From contig CAWHVG010000005.1 in assembly GCA_963832725.1 (NCBI GenBank), positions 2,294,001 to 2,358,000 of the forward strand: DNA of 64,000 bases, given 5' to 3'. The translations under genes were made by a program, and so were the position numbers. Each line of letters starts with the position of its first letter. The first letter of the stretch is position 1. Origin of the DNA: JAEZBP01 sp963832725 (GTDB taxonomy: Bacteria > Myxococcota_A > Polyangia > Polyangiales > Sandaracinaceae). Under the pieces are notes generated by a model, which had not been told where the DNA came from, ran no database searches, and saw only the letters and a program-made list of their open reading frames with translations. Of this stretch, positions 27,714 to 37,363 are shown in pieces.

Positions 27714-27998
27714 ATGCGCGAAGTCGACATCGTCATTCCCACCACTCACCGAGACAAGCTGATCAAGAAGCTCGATGCCGTCGGCGTGGAGGGCTACACG
27801 GTCCTCAGCACCGAGAGCGGAAGCGGGCCGCGCGGTGGCAAGGCGGCCAACCTGCTCTTCGACGCCACGGATGCTTCCTACATCGTCGTGATCGCGTCCG
27901 ACGAGGTCGCGGAGCGGGTGTGGAGCGAGCTGGGCCCGTACATCAAGGAGCACCGGGGCTACGCCTCCATGACGGAGGTGATGAAAGTCCTCTCCTGA
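27714..27998 (+). CDS. sbtB: SbtB-like PII-family regulatory protein
   Basis: 94 residues of a ferredoxin-like PII fold: MREVDIVIPTTHRDKLIKKL, VEGYTVLSTESGSGPRGGKA in the place of the T-loop, and SYIVVIASDEVAERVWSELG. SbtB binds adenine nucleotides (cAMP, AMP, ATP) and plugs SbtA to stop leakage of bicarbonate (family knowledge). A GAAAGG ribosome site precedes the ATG and a hairpin terminator follows at 28025, so sbtA-sbtB form one unit. The assignment rests on size, fold pattern and position directly after sbtA. Confidence 0.85.
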   Translation: MREVDIVIPTTHRDKLIKKLDAVGVEGYTVLSTESGSGPRGGKAANLLFDATDASYIVVIASDEVAERVWSELGPYIKEHRGYASMTEVMKVLS

Positions 27999-28024
27999 AC
28001 GAGGCCCGCGACCCCGAGAGTCGA

Positions 28025-28052
28025 AATCGGCCGCTCTTCCGGGCGGCCGATT
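28025..28052 (+). terminator. Hairpin terminator after sbtB
   Basis: Perfect 10-bp stem AATCGGCCGC / GCGGCCGATT around an 8-nt loop, followed by TTCG so that the 3' arm runs into TTTT. It lies between the stop of sbtB (27998) and the stop of the convergent zinc-ribbon gene (28061), and could serve both strands. Confidence 0.75.
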
Positions 28053-28060
28053 TTCGTCCG

Positions 28061-28912
28061 TCAGCGGAAGAGCTCGACAATCGCGCCGAGCAGCGCCGCG
28101 CCGCTCTGCACGACCGCTCCATCGCGGCCGGAGGAGTCGTGCAGGATCGACTGATGGGTCAGCGCCTCCGTCCGGCGCCGGGCGATCTCGGCACGGACCT
28201 CTTCTCGCTCGCGCTCTCGGACCTGACCCATGCCGCCGCTGGCCACGAACGCGAGCACCGCGGTCAGCTCGTCGGCGTCGAACCAGACGCCGTGATCGTT
28301 GCAGATGTCGACGATGACGCCCGAGCGCTTCCCGAAGTTGCGCCGGCGCATGAGCTCGGAGCACACCGGACAGCGCCGGTAGCGAACCTCGCCGCCCGAG
28401 ATCACCGCTCTCGGGACCCGGTCGCCGTGCACGCGAACGCCCGCTTCGAGCTCGCGCCGGCGCGTGATCATCTCGAGGGTCTCGTGGTCGACCAAGACGC
28501 CGCCACAGCCCAGGCACTCGAGGATCCGATGGTCACCGACACCCCTGGCGTGGAGCGGCTCGTTCTCGCAGGAGGGACAGCGCTCGTCGCCCGTCCCGAG
28601 CTCCTCTTCGAGCCCGAGCACGGTCCCGCACCCGCCGCAGTGGGTGCTTCCCGCGAAGCTGAGCTCGAAGCAGCGCCAGCAGCGGACCGAGGCCAGCTCG
28701 ATCTCGCAGTAGCTACAACGCCGCGAGCCGCGCTCGAGGTCACCGCCGCAGCCCGGACAGCGCAGCGCGCGCGCCTCGCTCCCGGTCGCACCGCGCGTCT
28801 CGGGCACCCCGAGGGCGGGCAGGGTCTCGACGGGCGCCAGCTCGCACAGGCAAGGCGGGCGATCCGTCCCCGGACCGAGCGCGCCTCCACAGCTCGAGCA
28901 CACCTCCCGCAT
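28061..28912 (-). CDS. Multi-zinc-ribbon protein with TFIIB-type zinc finger
   Basis: About 283 residues starting MREVCSSCGGALGPGTDRPP, with a GTG at 28942 as an alternative start. Five CxxC pairs are easily seen: CPGCGGDLERGSRRCSYCE, CWRCFELSFAGSTHCGGCG, CPSCENEPL then CLGCGGVLVDHETLEMI, and CPVCSELMRRRNFGKRSGVI then CNDHGVWFDADEL. The last two are the zf-TFIIB double pattern CPxC...CxxxxGxWxD. The C-terminus is charged helix. Such proteins are abundant in Myxococcota and have no settled function. Convergent with sbtB. Confidence 0.85.
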   Translation of the reverse strand: MREVCSSCGGALGPGTDRPPCLCELAPVETLPALGVPETRGATGSEARALRCPGCGGDLERGSRRCSYCEIELASVRCWRCFELSFAGSTHCGGCGTVLGLEEELGTGDERCPSCENEPLHARGVGDHRILECLGCGGVLVDHETLEMITRRRELEAGVRVHGDRVPRAVISGGEVRYRRCPVCSELMRRRNFGKRSGVIVDICNDHGVWFDADELTAVLAFVASGGMGQVREREREEVRAEIARRRTEALTHQSILHDSSGRDGAVVQSGAALLGAIVELFR

Positions 28913-29334
28913 GTCGTCCACCGATGCTACCCCTTTCCCCACTAGAGCACCGATTCATTCGAGTCCGCCGGAAATCGCGGGCGGGACGCGGCCCATCCGC
29001 GGCCCGTGCCGCACTTTCTCGGCTCTCCGAACGGACCTTCGGGCGTCGCTCCCAAAGGAAAACGCGCCCAGCCCGTGGCGATTCCGACACACCCGACCGA
29101 TTTCGCGAAAGATGGGCAGCGTGAGGCGCGTACTCGAAACGCGGGCGCACGGCGCGCGGGGCTCTCGAACGACCTGCCTGCCACGTCGGTGGAGCGACGT
29201 TTCGGCCGCTCGTCCCTTCGCGCGGGTGCTTTGGTATCTCCGAGGTGCACGGCCGGCTCGTGCTACACGGAACGACGTTCGGAGCGGGTATACTCGGCCC
29301 GCTCGCGCGACTGGCTCGACCGGTCGGAGGCACG
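28913..29334 (+). other. Divergent intergenic region upstream of the SrfB-like gene
   Basis: 422 bp between the zinc-ribbon gene (minus) and the srfB-like gene (plus). It should hold both promoters. I see no gene, repeat or stable hairpin that I would defend; the ribosome site GGAGG precedes ATG 29335. Confidence 0.45.
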
Positions 29335-32107
29335 ATGGTGAAGCGCAAGGTCTCCCTCGATCACGCAGGACCGACGCCACAGAGGACGGCGCACGCGGTG
29401 GAGCCCAGCACGGAGGTGCTCGAGCTCTTCTTCGACACCGGCGTGATCGTCCACGAGGTCGACCTGCCGGCGCCGCTGCCGGATCTCATCAGCGGCTTCG
29501 TGGTCGTCAAAGGCGAGGACGAGCGCGCCGGCTTCAGCGTGCGGCAGGCGGCGCCGGGCGAGGAGCCGGACGTCGAGATCAGCGCGGTCGAGCATCTGCC
29601 GGAGCTGATCAACCGCTGGCTGCCCTGCCCCTACCAGCTGAGCTGCCTGCATTGCGTGCAGATCTACCTCTCGCTCGGCGAGCGCCCCGGTCAGGTCCGC
29701 GCGCTGCTGGCCATCGACACGAGCGCCAGCGAAGGCGCGGGCGGCCGACAGCTCGATCCGGCGGTCGACGGCGGCCGGCCCTTCCGCCCGCTCGAGAAAG
29801 CGGACCTCGGCGCGTTCCTCGATCACCCGGTGACACGCGGGTTCATGCGCGAGCTGGCCAAAAAGGGCATCGATCGGGCGCCCTTCAAGCTGGCGGCGCT
29901 GCTCGACACGCTCTCACCGCTCCTGCCGCGCATCTCGCTCTCGCGGGTGAGCGAGCACCAGCCGGTCAACGTCTCGCTGGTGCTCGATCTGGGCAACTCG
30001 CGCTCGAGCGCGGTGCTGGTCGAGAGCCACCCGAACGGCGTCAGCTCGGTCCCGCTGGAGCTGCGCGACTCGGGCAACCCCTTCTCGCTCACCCAGGACA
30101 GCTTCGGTTCGCGGATTCTCGTTCCTGCCGAACGCGTTCGACGACACCGAGAACGACGTCGCGGTGGGCCAGAGCTTCCAGCTCCCCTCGCTGTCCCGGC
30201 TCGGCCGCGAAGCCCTCGACCGCGCGCTGGAGACGCCCCATCGCTATCAGTGCTCGCTCTCCGGGCCCAAGCGCTACCTCTGGGACGAGAAAGCCGCCGA
30301 GGAGCGCTGGCACTTCGCGCGAAAGCAGGGCGAGAGCTACCAGCCGGTCAGCGGCCGCCTGCTCAAGCACGTCTTCGATCTGGGCGACGGCCTGAGCCTG
30401 CGCGAGGACGGGCCTTCCACGCCGGCCGATCCTCGCTACGCGCCGCGGGCGATGATGCTCTTCGCGCTGGTGGAGATCCTCCAGCAGGCCTACGCGCAGA
30501 TCAACTCGGCGCCCTATCGGGTGTTCCAGGGCCGCGAGGCGCTCCCGCGGGTGCTCCGGCACCTGGTCATCACCTATCCGTCGGCGATGCGGCGCGAAGA
30601 GCTCGACGTCTACGAGGCGCTGGTCCGAAACGCCGTCATCCTCACCTGCCACTACCTGAACATCCCGGCCGAGGACCGACCCAGCTACGACCGCGACACC
30701 GGCTCGTTCCGCCCGTTTTTGGTGTTCGACGAAGCCCTCGCCGCGCAGATGGTCTACGTCTACCAGGAGATCGTGCACAGCTTCTCCGGCTCGATGGAGG
30801 AGCTGGTCCGCATCTACGGCCGCGACGACGGCGAGGCGCAGACGCTGCGGATCGCGTCGATCGACATCGGCGGCGGCACCTCGGACGTGATGATCGCCGA
30901 GTACCGCGATCTCATGCCCGGCACCGGCACCGCGCTGAAGGTCAAGAAGCTCTTCCAGGACGGGATCAGCGTCGCCGGCGACGACGTCTGCCGCGCGATC
31001 GTCGAGGACATCGTGCTCGAGCAGGTGCTGGCCCAGCTCCCGACCGGCCGCGCGCGGCGAGAGCTGGCGCAGCTCCTGAGCGAAGGCGACGCGGGCTACG
31101 GGGCAGAGTGGCGAACCCTCAAAGCCAAGCTGGTCCCCTACTTCTGGCTGCCCATCGCGCGCTGCTACTGGGCGCTGGCGGAGGGCTTCGAGATCCCCGA
31201 GCACAACGCCGAGCGACACTACTCGGTGAGCGACATCTGGCGCATCTTCGAGCGGCCGCTGCCCTCGGACGCGGTGCTCGGCGAGCTGGACGGCTTCCTC
31301 GGCCGTACCGTCCCGGGCTGGCCGGGGCTCTCCAACCTGGCCTTCCGCTTCGACGTGCGGGACGTGGAGCGCTCGGTGACGCGGGTCTTGCGCGAGCCGC
31401 TCCGCAAGTACGCCGACATCGTCGCCCAGTTCGACGTCGATCTCTTGGTGCTGGCCGGCCGCACGTCCAAGCTCCAGCCGGTGCGCTCGCTCTTCGTCTC
31501 CGAGATGCCGGTCTCGCCGCCGCGCATCAAGACGATGGGCGACTACCGCGTCGGCGACTGGTACCCGTCCAAGTGGCGTGACGGCGCGCGCATCCGCGAC
31601 CCGAAGTCCTGCGTGGCGGCCGGCGCGGCGATCCTCCATCTGGCCAGCCGGAACATCCTGCCCGGGCTCTTGCTGGAAGGCCTCGACGAGCTGGCCCAGC
31701 GGCCGATCTACGGCCTCTACCAGAGCACCGAGCCGCACATCGCCCGGGTCAACGAGCTCTTCCGCGACGGCAAGCTGAGCCCGCCCTTTCTGTACACGCG
31801 CGGGATGATGATCGGCTTCCGGAACGTCGACAGCCAGGAGATGGACGGTTCGCCGCTCTTCGAGGTGCTGCCGACGAGCCCGCAGGTGGAGCACGCGCTG
31901 CTCGAGGATCGGGTGACGATGCGCTTTCGGCTGAAGGACGACGGCCACGTCGAGCTGGCCGAGGTCGAGAGCCAGCGCGACACCTACTCGTTCACGCCGG
32001 CGGACTTCCGGCTGCGCCTCAAGACGGCGACCGTGGACCGCTACTGGCTCGACACGGGCGTGCTCGCCGCCCACTACCGCCACGCGGACGACGAGGAGGC
32101 GAGCTGA
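29335..32107 (+). CDS. srfB: SrfB-like protein, actin-like ATPase fold
   Basis: 923 residues. The first 210 form a separate N-terminal region. Then an actin/Hsp70-type ATPase core: phosphate-1 loop VLDLGNSRSSAVLVE near residue 216, phosphate-2 loop ASIDIGGGTSDVMIAEY near 507, and an adenosine-type loop VLAGRTSKLQPVRSLF near 704. The order and size match SrfB, first described as an SPI-2-co-regulated Salmonella gene. An extra T at 30114-30118 (GGATC read as GGATTC) breaks the frame between FGSRI and FLPNAFDDTE; without it the gene is exactly 924 codons. First gene of a five-gene run whose last gene encodes the SrfC-like GTPase. The cellular role is unknown; a cytoskeletal or assembly ATPase is plausible. 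Confidence 0.88.
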
Positions 32108-32730
32108 TGGCCAAGGCTCCCGATCTCGCAGAAAAGGCGCTCGAAGCGCTGGCCTCGGCGGTCGATCGAGCCCGCTTCGGCCAGGCGCTCGAGCAGCTCC
32201 TGCCGGCGCAGGAGGTGACGGCGGCCTCGCCCACCAAGACGGCCAGCGCCGTCCTCGATCGCATCGTGCTCAGCGACATCCTCGACGACGCCATCCTCGG
32301 CGCGCGGCCGGGCGAGACGAGCTTCCCGCTCCGGGTGTTCTTCGGCGAGCTGGGCGACGCGCTCTCCACCGAGACGGCGTTCGCGCTGGCCAACGGGTTG
32401 AACTTCTACTTCCGGGTGGCGATGGACGAAGAGGCGAAGATGCGGGTCGGGCTCGAGGTGAGCCGGGTCTACTACCGCTTCGCCGAGGAGCGGCCGCTGG
32501 CGCGGGACGTGGTCCTCTCGCTCTCGCCGCTCCTGTCGCGGCTGATGAGCACCGAGCTCGAGCGGGTGCGCTTCGAGAGCGTGGACACGGCCGGGGTGTT
32601 CGACTCGTCGCTGCACGAGCGCGCCCCCGGCTCCGATTCGAGCGGTTCGCGCGTCATCTCTGCCAAGTCGTTCCTCTGCCGCGTGGTCTCCAGCTCGATG
32701 GTTCGCGCCAAGGCGCAGGTCCGCACGTGA
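32107..32730 (+). CDS. Hypothetical protein in the srf operon (207 aa)
   Basis: Starts at the A of the upstream stop (TGATGG overlap), so it is translationally coupled to SrfB. The sequence MAKAPDLAEKALEALASAVD is followed by mostly helical segments (SAVLDRIVLSDILDDAILGA; FFGELGDALSTETAFALANG; VVLSLSPLLSRLMSTELERV). No signal peptide, membrane span or catalytic motif. Not recognised. Tight linkage suggests a subunit or adaptor of the SrfB/SrfC machinery. Confidence 0.82.
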   Translation: MAKAPDLAEKALEALASAVDRARFGQALEQLLPAQEVTAASPTKTASAVLDRIVLSDILDDAILGARPGETSFPLRVFFGELGDALSTETAFALANGLNFYFRVAMDEEAKMRVGLEVSRVYYRFAEERPLARDVVLSLSPLLSRLMSTELERVRFESVDTAGVFDSSLHERAPGSDSSGSRVISAKSFLCRVVSSSMVRAKAQVRT

Positions 32731-32740
32731 GGGGGCGACG

Positions 32741-34135
32741 GTGACCGACGAGAACGAGAGCTGGCTGCCGAACCTGGTGGGCGGCGTATCCATCTGGAAG
32801 CTGGCGCCCGATCTGAACGAGCCACAGTTCTTCGACGGCCGCTTGCTGGTCCCGGAGACGGAAGGCAGCGACAGCCTGCCGGTCCGCGTGGAGTGGGATC
32901 TGACCGGGCTCGTGCCGCTGAACGAGGCGCGCGCGAAGTACGGCGAGCGGGTGGAGGCGGCCGTCACCGACTTCTTCGCCTGCCTGGAGCGCACGGCGAA
33001 GGTCTTCGAGCAGGGCGGCAGCGGCTACGACAAGTACAAGGCCGCGTTCACCGTCCCCGCGCTCGATGCGGACGAAGGCGCCCACTACTTCTTCGATCCG
33101 AGCGACGACAAGCTCAAGGTCGTCAACTGGGGCTCCTCCCCGCGCAAGATCCGCCACGAGAAGCACTATCTCTTCGGCTACCAGGACTTCGGCGCGCTGA
33201 TCGAGAAGGAGCAGGCCGGCGGGATCTCCCTGGGCGCGCCGGGAGACGCGGCGAGCGCGAACGGCGAGGCGGACGGCGGCGACGCGAACGCCGAGGGCGA
33301 GGAGGGCTCGGACAAGACCGCGCAGGCCAGCGAAGAGAAAGACGGCGAAGAGGAGAAAGACGAAGACGAGCCCGGCGGCCGCCCCTGGTGGATGTGGGCG
33401 CTCTTGGCCGCCGTGCTGGTCATCGCCGCCGTGGTGGCGTTCGTGCTGCTGCGGGGCTGCGATCAGGGTGCGGCGCTGGGCCCCGACGCCGGCGCCGACG
33501 CCGCCGACGCCGGATCCGCGGAAGCGCCGATCTACGGGAACGCCCAGGACGACGCCGGACCGCCGGCCACCGCGCTCCACGACGGCGGCGCCGCCGCAGA
33601 CACCACCGACGGCGGCACCACGGGCGACGAGAGCGCGGACGGCGGCGCCAGCGACGAGAGCGGCGACGACGGTTCCGGGGAGGTCGCGGACGCAGGAGCC
33701 GAGGACGAGGCAACCGGGGACGAGGGAGCCGGGGACGAGGGAGCCGGGGACGGCGGCTCGGGATCGGGCAGCGGCTCGGGATCCGGCAGCGGCTCGGGCT
33801 CCGGCAGCGGCTCGGGATCCGGCAGCGGCTCGGGATCGGGGAGCGAGGGCCCGCCTTCCGACGACCAGGGCGATCCCATCTACGGCGAGTCGAGCGATCC
33901 CTCGGCCGGCCACGTGTACTGGACCCGCGGCGCCGACGGCCGCTCGGTGACCCTGCCGGGCCGCGAGTACTACCACCCCGAGGCGATGCAATGGCGCATC
34001 GTGCGCGGCACCGGGAAGGTCTACGACTACACCGGCTCGGGCTCGAGCTTCCGCGTCTACCTGCGCCCCGGCGAGAGCTTCGACGGCGTGCTGGTGCAGT
34101 GGCGCGACGCCAACGGACAGTGGCACGACCACTGA
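32741..34135 (+). CDS. Single-span membrane protein with Gly-Ser linker, srf operon
   Basis: 464 residues from GTG 32741. It has a soluble N-terminal domain of about 180 residues (SWLPNLVGGVSIWKLAPDLN; FDPSDDKLKVVNWGSSPRKI), an acidic Glu/Lys stretch, one transmembrane helix (MWALLAAVLVIAAVVAFVLL) near residue 220 and an Asp-Ala-Gly linker. A (GSGSGSG) run encoded by near-identical triplets at about 33757-33845 follows, then a small C-terminal beta domain (YYHPEAMQWRIVRGTGKVYD, FRVYLRPGESFDGVLVQWRD). Topology suggests cytoplasmic N-terminus and outside C-terminus. It sits where SrfA stands in the enterobacterial srfABC set, but I cannot claim homology. Confidence 0.82.
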   Translation: MTDENESWLPNLVGGVSIWKLAPDLNEPQFFDGRLLVPETEGSDSLPVRVEWDLTGLVPLNEARAKYGERVEAAVTDFFACLERTAKVFEQGGSGYDKYKAAFTVPALDADEGAHYFFDPSDDKLKVVNWGSSPRKIRHEKHYLFGYQDFGALIEKEQAGGISLGAPGDAASANGEADGGDANAEGEEGSDKTAQASEEKDGEEEKDEDEPGGRPWWMWALLAAVLVIAAVVAFVLLRGCDQGAALGPDAGADAADAGSAEAPIYGNAQDDAGPPATALHDGGAAADTTDGGTTGDESADGGASDESGDDGSGEVADAGAEDEATGDEGAGDEGAGDGGSGSGSGSGSGSGSGSGSGSGSGSGSGSGSEGPPSDDQGDPIYGESSDPSAGHVYWTRGADGRSVTLPGREYYHPEAMQWRIVRGTGKVYDYTGSGSSFRVYLRPGESFDGVLVQWRDANGQWHDH

Positions 34136-34189
34136 CCCTCACCCGCGCGCTTGCGGCGCGCGCCTCTTTCGTGGTCTGAAAGAACGACG

Positions 34190-34627
34190 ATGCGCATCGA
34201 TCAGCCGCTCTATGCGATGGACCTGCCCGGCCAGTGGACGCTCCAGGAGCTCGAAGGAGCCGATCGCTGGAGCGACGGCGAGCGCGAGGTGATCCTCACC
34301 GTGCTGCGCGTGCCGGCCGGCGAGACCGACCGGTCGGTGCTGCTGGCCGACCTCGGGCACGCCGTCGAGCAGAGCCGAAAGTCGGTGCTGAACTTCGCGC
34401 GCGGCCCGCTCACCTTCGACGACCGGGTCGACGCGAACCCCGACGGCGCGCTGATGACGGCGGCCTACGCGGGCGATTCGGAGCACGGCCAAGCCTTCGT
34501 GGCGGTGGTGATGACCGCGGGCCCGGTCGGAGGCCTCTCCTACACGGCCACCCTCTTCGTGCTGGCGAAGGACGCGCGCGCCATCGGCCCGGACGTCCTC
34601 GCCGCCGTGGAGCTCGGGCCGGGCTGA
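34190..34627 (+). CDS. Hypothetical protein in the srf operon (145 aa)
   Basis: Starts MRIDQPLYAMDLPGQWTLQE and continues as an alternating beta/alpha protein (REVILTVLRVPAGETDRSVL; LMTAAYAGDSEHGQAFVAVV; LSYTATLFVLAKDARAIGPD). The shape recalls small DcrB or type VI 'DUF1795'-like proteins that start with an amphipathic segment and a WTL/WxD turn, but I cannot assign it. No signal peptide. It lies 54 bp after the Gly-Ser membrane protein and 39 bp before srfC, and is clearly part of the unit. Confidence 0.78.
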   Translation: MRIDQPLYAMDLPGQWTLQELEGADRWSDGEREVILTVLRVPAGETDRSVLLADLGHAVEQSRKSVLNFARGPLTFDDRVDANPDGALMTAAYAGDSEHGQAFVAVVMTAGPVGGLSYTATLFVLAKDARAIGPDVLAAVELGPG

Positions 34628-34666
34628 CGCGCGCCCTTCCGAGACGAGACGCTTTCAGGAGCGAAG

Positions 34667-37190
34667 ATGGAAGACACCCTCACCACGCTCGAAGACGCGA
34701 TTGAGAAGGCGCGCTCGGCCGCGCTCTCGGCCGACGGCGAGCCGCCGCCCGAAGCGCACGCGCTCTCCGACCTGGGCCAGCGCATGCGCAAGCTGAAGCG
34801 CGCCTGGGGCCGCCCTCAGAGCCTCGGGTTCTTCGGCCCTTCCCAGGCCGGCAAGTCGTTCCTGGTCGGCGCGCTCCTCTCCCACGAGCTGGGCACGCTG
34901 AAGGTGCTGAGCCGCGACGGCGAGGTGGACTTCCTGGCCGAGATCAACCCGGCCAAGGGCGTCGAGTCGACCGGCGTGGTGACCCGCTTCTCCACCGCGC
35001 CCGCCGCGGCCCCGCTCACCCGCGGCGACTTCGAGTGCCGCCTGCTCAGCCTGGAGGTGATGCTCGAGTCGATGGCCACCGGCTTCCTGGTCGAGTGCAC
35101 CGCGCCGCCGATCGACGCCGAGCGGGTGGAGCGCGTGTTGCGGGAAGCGCGGATGAAGTCCGGCCCGCCGGCGCCTCCGCTCTACCGGATGGCCTGGGAC
35201 ACCGTCTGGCACGATCTCTCGAAGAAGTACCAGGACCGCCATCCCTACCTGAACGAGCTCAACCGCCACCCGGAGCTCCGCAGCGAAGCGTGGAAGAAGG
35301 GCATCTCGTCCGTGGCCGGCTGGAGCCAGGTCTTCTCGCTCCTCTGGGGCGGGCGCGGCTACTCGAAGGACCTCGACCGCCTCGGCGATCTCCTCATCGA
35401 CGGCCTGGAGAAGCTCGGGCACCCCGACGCGGTGGAGGTCGAGCTGGCGCAGGTGCGGGCCTCCAGCGAGACGCCGAGCGTGATCGACGCCGCCTGCCTC
35501 AACGCCATCGGCGCGCCGCAGCCCTCCATGCGCGTCCACGTCGGCGAGAGCGGGCGCGACGTCGAGATCGAGCCGAGCGTGCTGGCGGCGCTGATCGCGG
35601 AGATCCGCCTGCCGCTGAAGCCGGTGTCGGGCTCCCTCTTCGACAACGCCGATCTGCTGGACTTCCCCGGCGGCCGCGCGCTCCGCGGCATCAACGGCTT
35701 CGAGCCGAACGATCTCGAACGCCGGCAACCTCGAGAACGCCATCGAGGTCTTCAAGCGCGGCAAGCTCACCTTCCTCTTCGAGCAGTTCTCGCTCGACCG
35801 CGAGATCACCGCGCTCGTCCTGGCCTCGCCGGGCCCCACCAAGCCCGAAGCGATCCAGATGCAGCATCAGGTGGAGCGCTGGCTGGCCATCCGCCACGGC
35901 GCGCCGACGCCGATCGACACCGAAGAGGTCGACCGCCCCAGCCTCTTCGTCGCGCTGACCAAGTTCGACATGAGCCTGGGCGCGCTGCGGAGCGACAACG
36001 CCCGCGACCGCTGGGACTCGCGGGTCGAGGAAGCGTGCGTGGAGTTCTGGGCCCGCGGCCACTCGAGCTGGATCTACAACTGGGGTGAGCGCGGCCGGCC
36101 CTTCGACAACATGTTCTGGATCCGAAACCCCTACGCGGATCAGATGAACACGCTCAAGCCGGGCACGCCGGACTTCGAGGAGGTCAAGCGCGGCTACCAC
36201 GAGTCCAGCTCGGTCAAGACCTTCATCGGCCGCTACGGCGACAAGTGGGCCGCGATGGAGGGGGACGACGAGCGCGGGCTGCCGAAGAGCGGGATTCCGC
36301 TTTTGGCCAGCCACCTGCGGGCCAAGCTGGCCGAGGACATCAAGGCCAAGGAGCTCTCGGCGGAGCTGACGGCCATCCACGGCGAGCTGCTGGCGGCGCT
36401 CCGCCTGCTCACCCCCTCGCGCGACGAGGAGGAGCAGCGCGCGCGCCTCGTCCACAACGCCGAGATGCTGGTCGAGGCCACGCGAGCGGAGATGACCCGG
36501 GCTTACAGCGGCGCCGTCTTCGGCGAGCTGATCGAGCTCGTCACGCTGCCGCAGGACGAGCTCGAGCGCGAGGTCCACGACTTCTACAAAGTGGTCGCGC
36601 CGATGTCGATCAAGGTCAGCGACAAGGTGAAGAAGCTGATGGTCCACGTGCTCAAGCACTGGACCGGGCGGGCCGTGTCCCGCGTCCGCAGCTCGGAGCT
36701 GGATCTGCCGGCGGCGCTGGTCGAGCGCTACCTGCGCGAGGTCGTGACCAGCAAGAAGATCCTCCCGGTGCTGGGCAAGGCGATCTTCCCCTACTTCCAG
36801 AAGAGCGAGCTCGATTACGCGCTGATCGCCACCATCCTGCAGGTGAAGGTGAGCGACGCCCTCCTCTCGCTCTTCGCGAGCCGGCCGCGGCGGACGCCGG
36901 AGATCCCCGTCCGGCTGAGCTACTCGGAGGTCATCGCGCCGGGCAACGCGGAGGCCAGCGACGAGGTCGACTGGGCCGACGTCGACTTCGGCGACGAGAC
37001 GGAGAGCGCGGGCGAGCCAGCCGAGGTGGAGATCATCTTCGCCGGCAACCGCGCGTTCGAGCACTGGGCCTCGACGCTGCCCTCCTTCTACCTGGAGAGC
37101 GCCGGCGCCGCCGTGAAGGCCAGCGCCGACGACCCGCGCGCCCGCGCCCTCATCAGCGTGCTCTCGACCGTCGAGTCCGTCCGCGTCTGA
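34667..37190 (+). CDS. srfC: SrfC-like dynamin-type GTPase
   Basis: 840 residues. P-loop GFFGPSQAGKSFLVGALL near residue 54, switch-II LLDFPGGRA near 330 (DxxG type), and G4 motif ALTKFDMS near 430, in the order of a large dynamin-like GTPase. Long helical stalk segments follow (AELTAIHGELLAALRLL; EMLVEATRAEMTRAYSGAVF) and the end is TVESVRV. One extra base at 35711-35716 (GATCTCG) breaks the frame after GFEPND; without it 841 codons remain. SrfC is annotated as a virulence factor in enterobacteria. Here it stands with an actin-like ATPase in the same operon, which suggests a nucleotide-driven complex of unknown job. Confidence 0.88.
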
Positions 37191-37363
37191 TCGGCGCGGG
37201 ATCGACGCGATCGGCGCGTCCACCGACCCTCGGCGCCGGGTGAGGAGCGGGCGGGCTCGCGCGTGCGAACCGGTCGGGCGCCGCGTCCGCGGGCCTCGTC
37301 ATCGGGGGTGCCGCGGCGGCGGTGGGGGCAGCTCCTCGCGCGGCCCGCGTAGTATCCTCGGCC

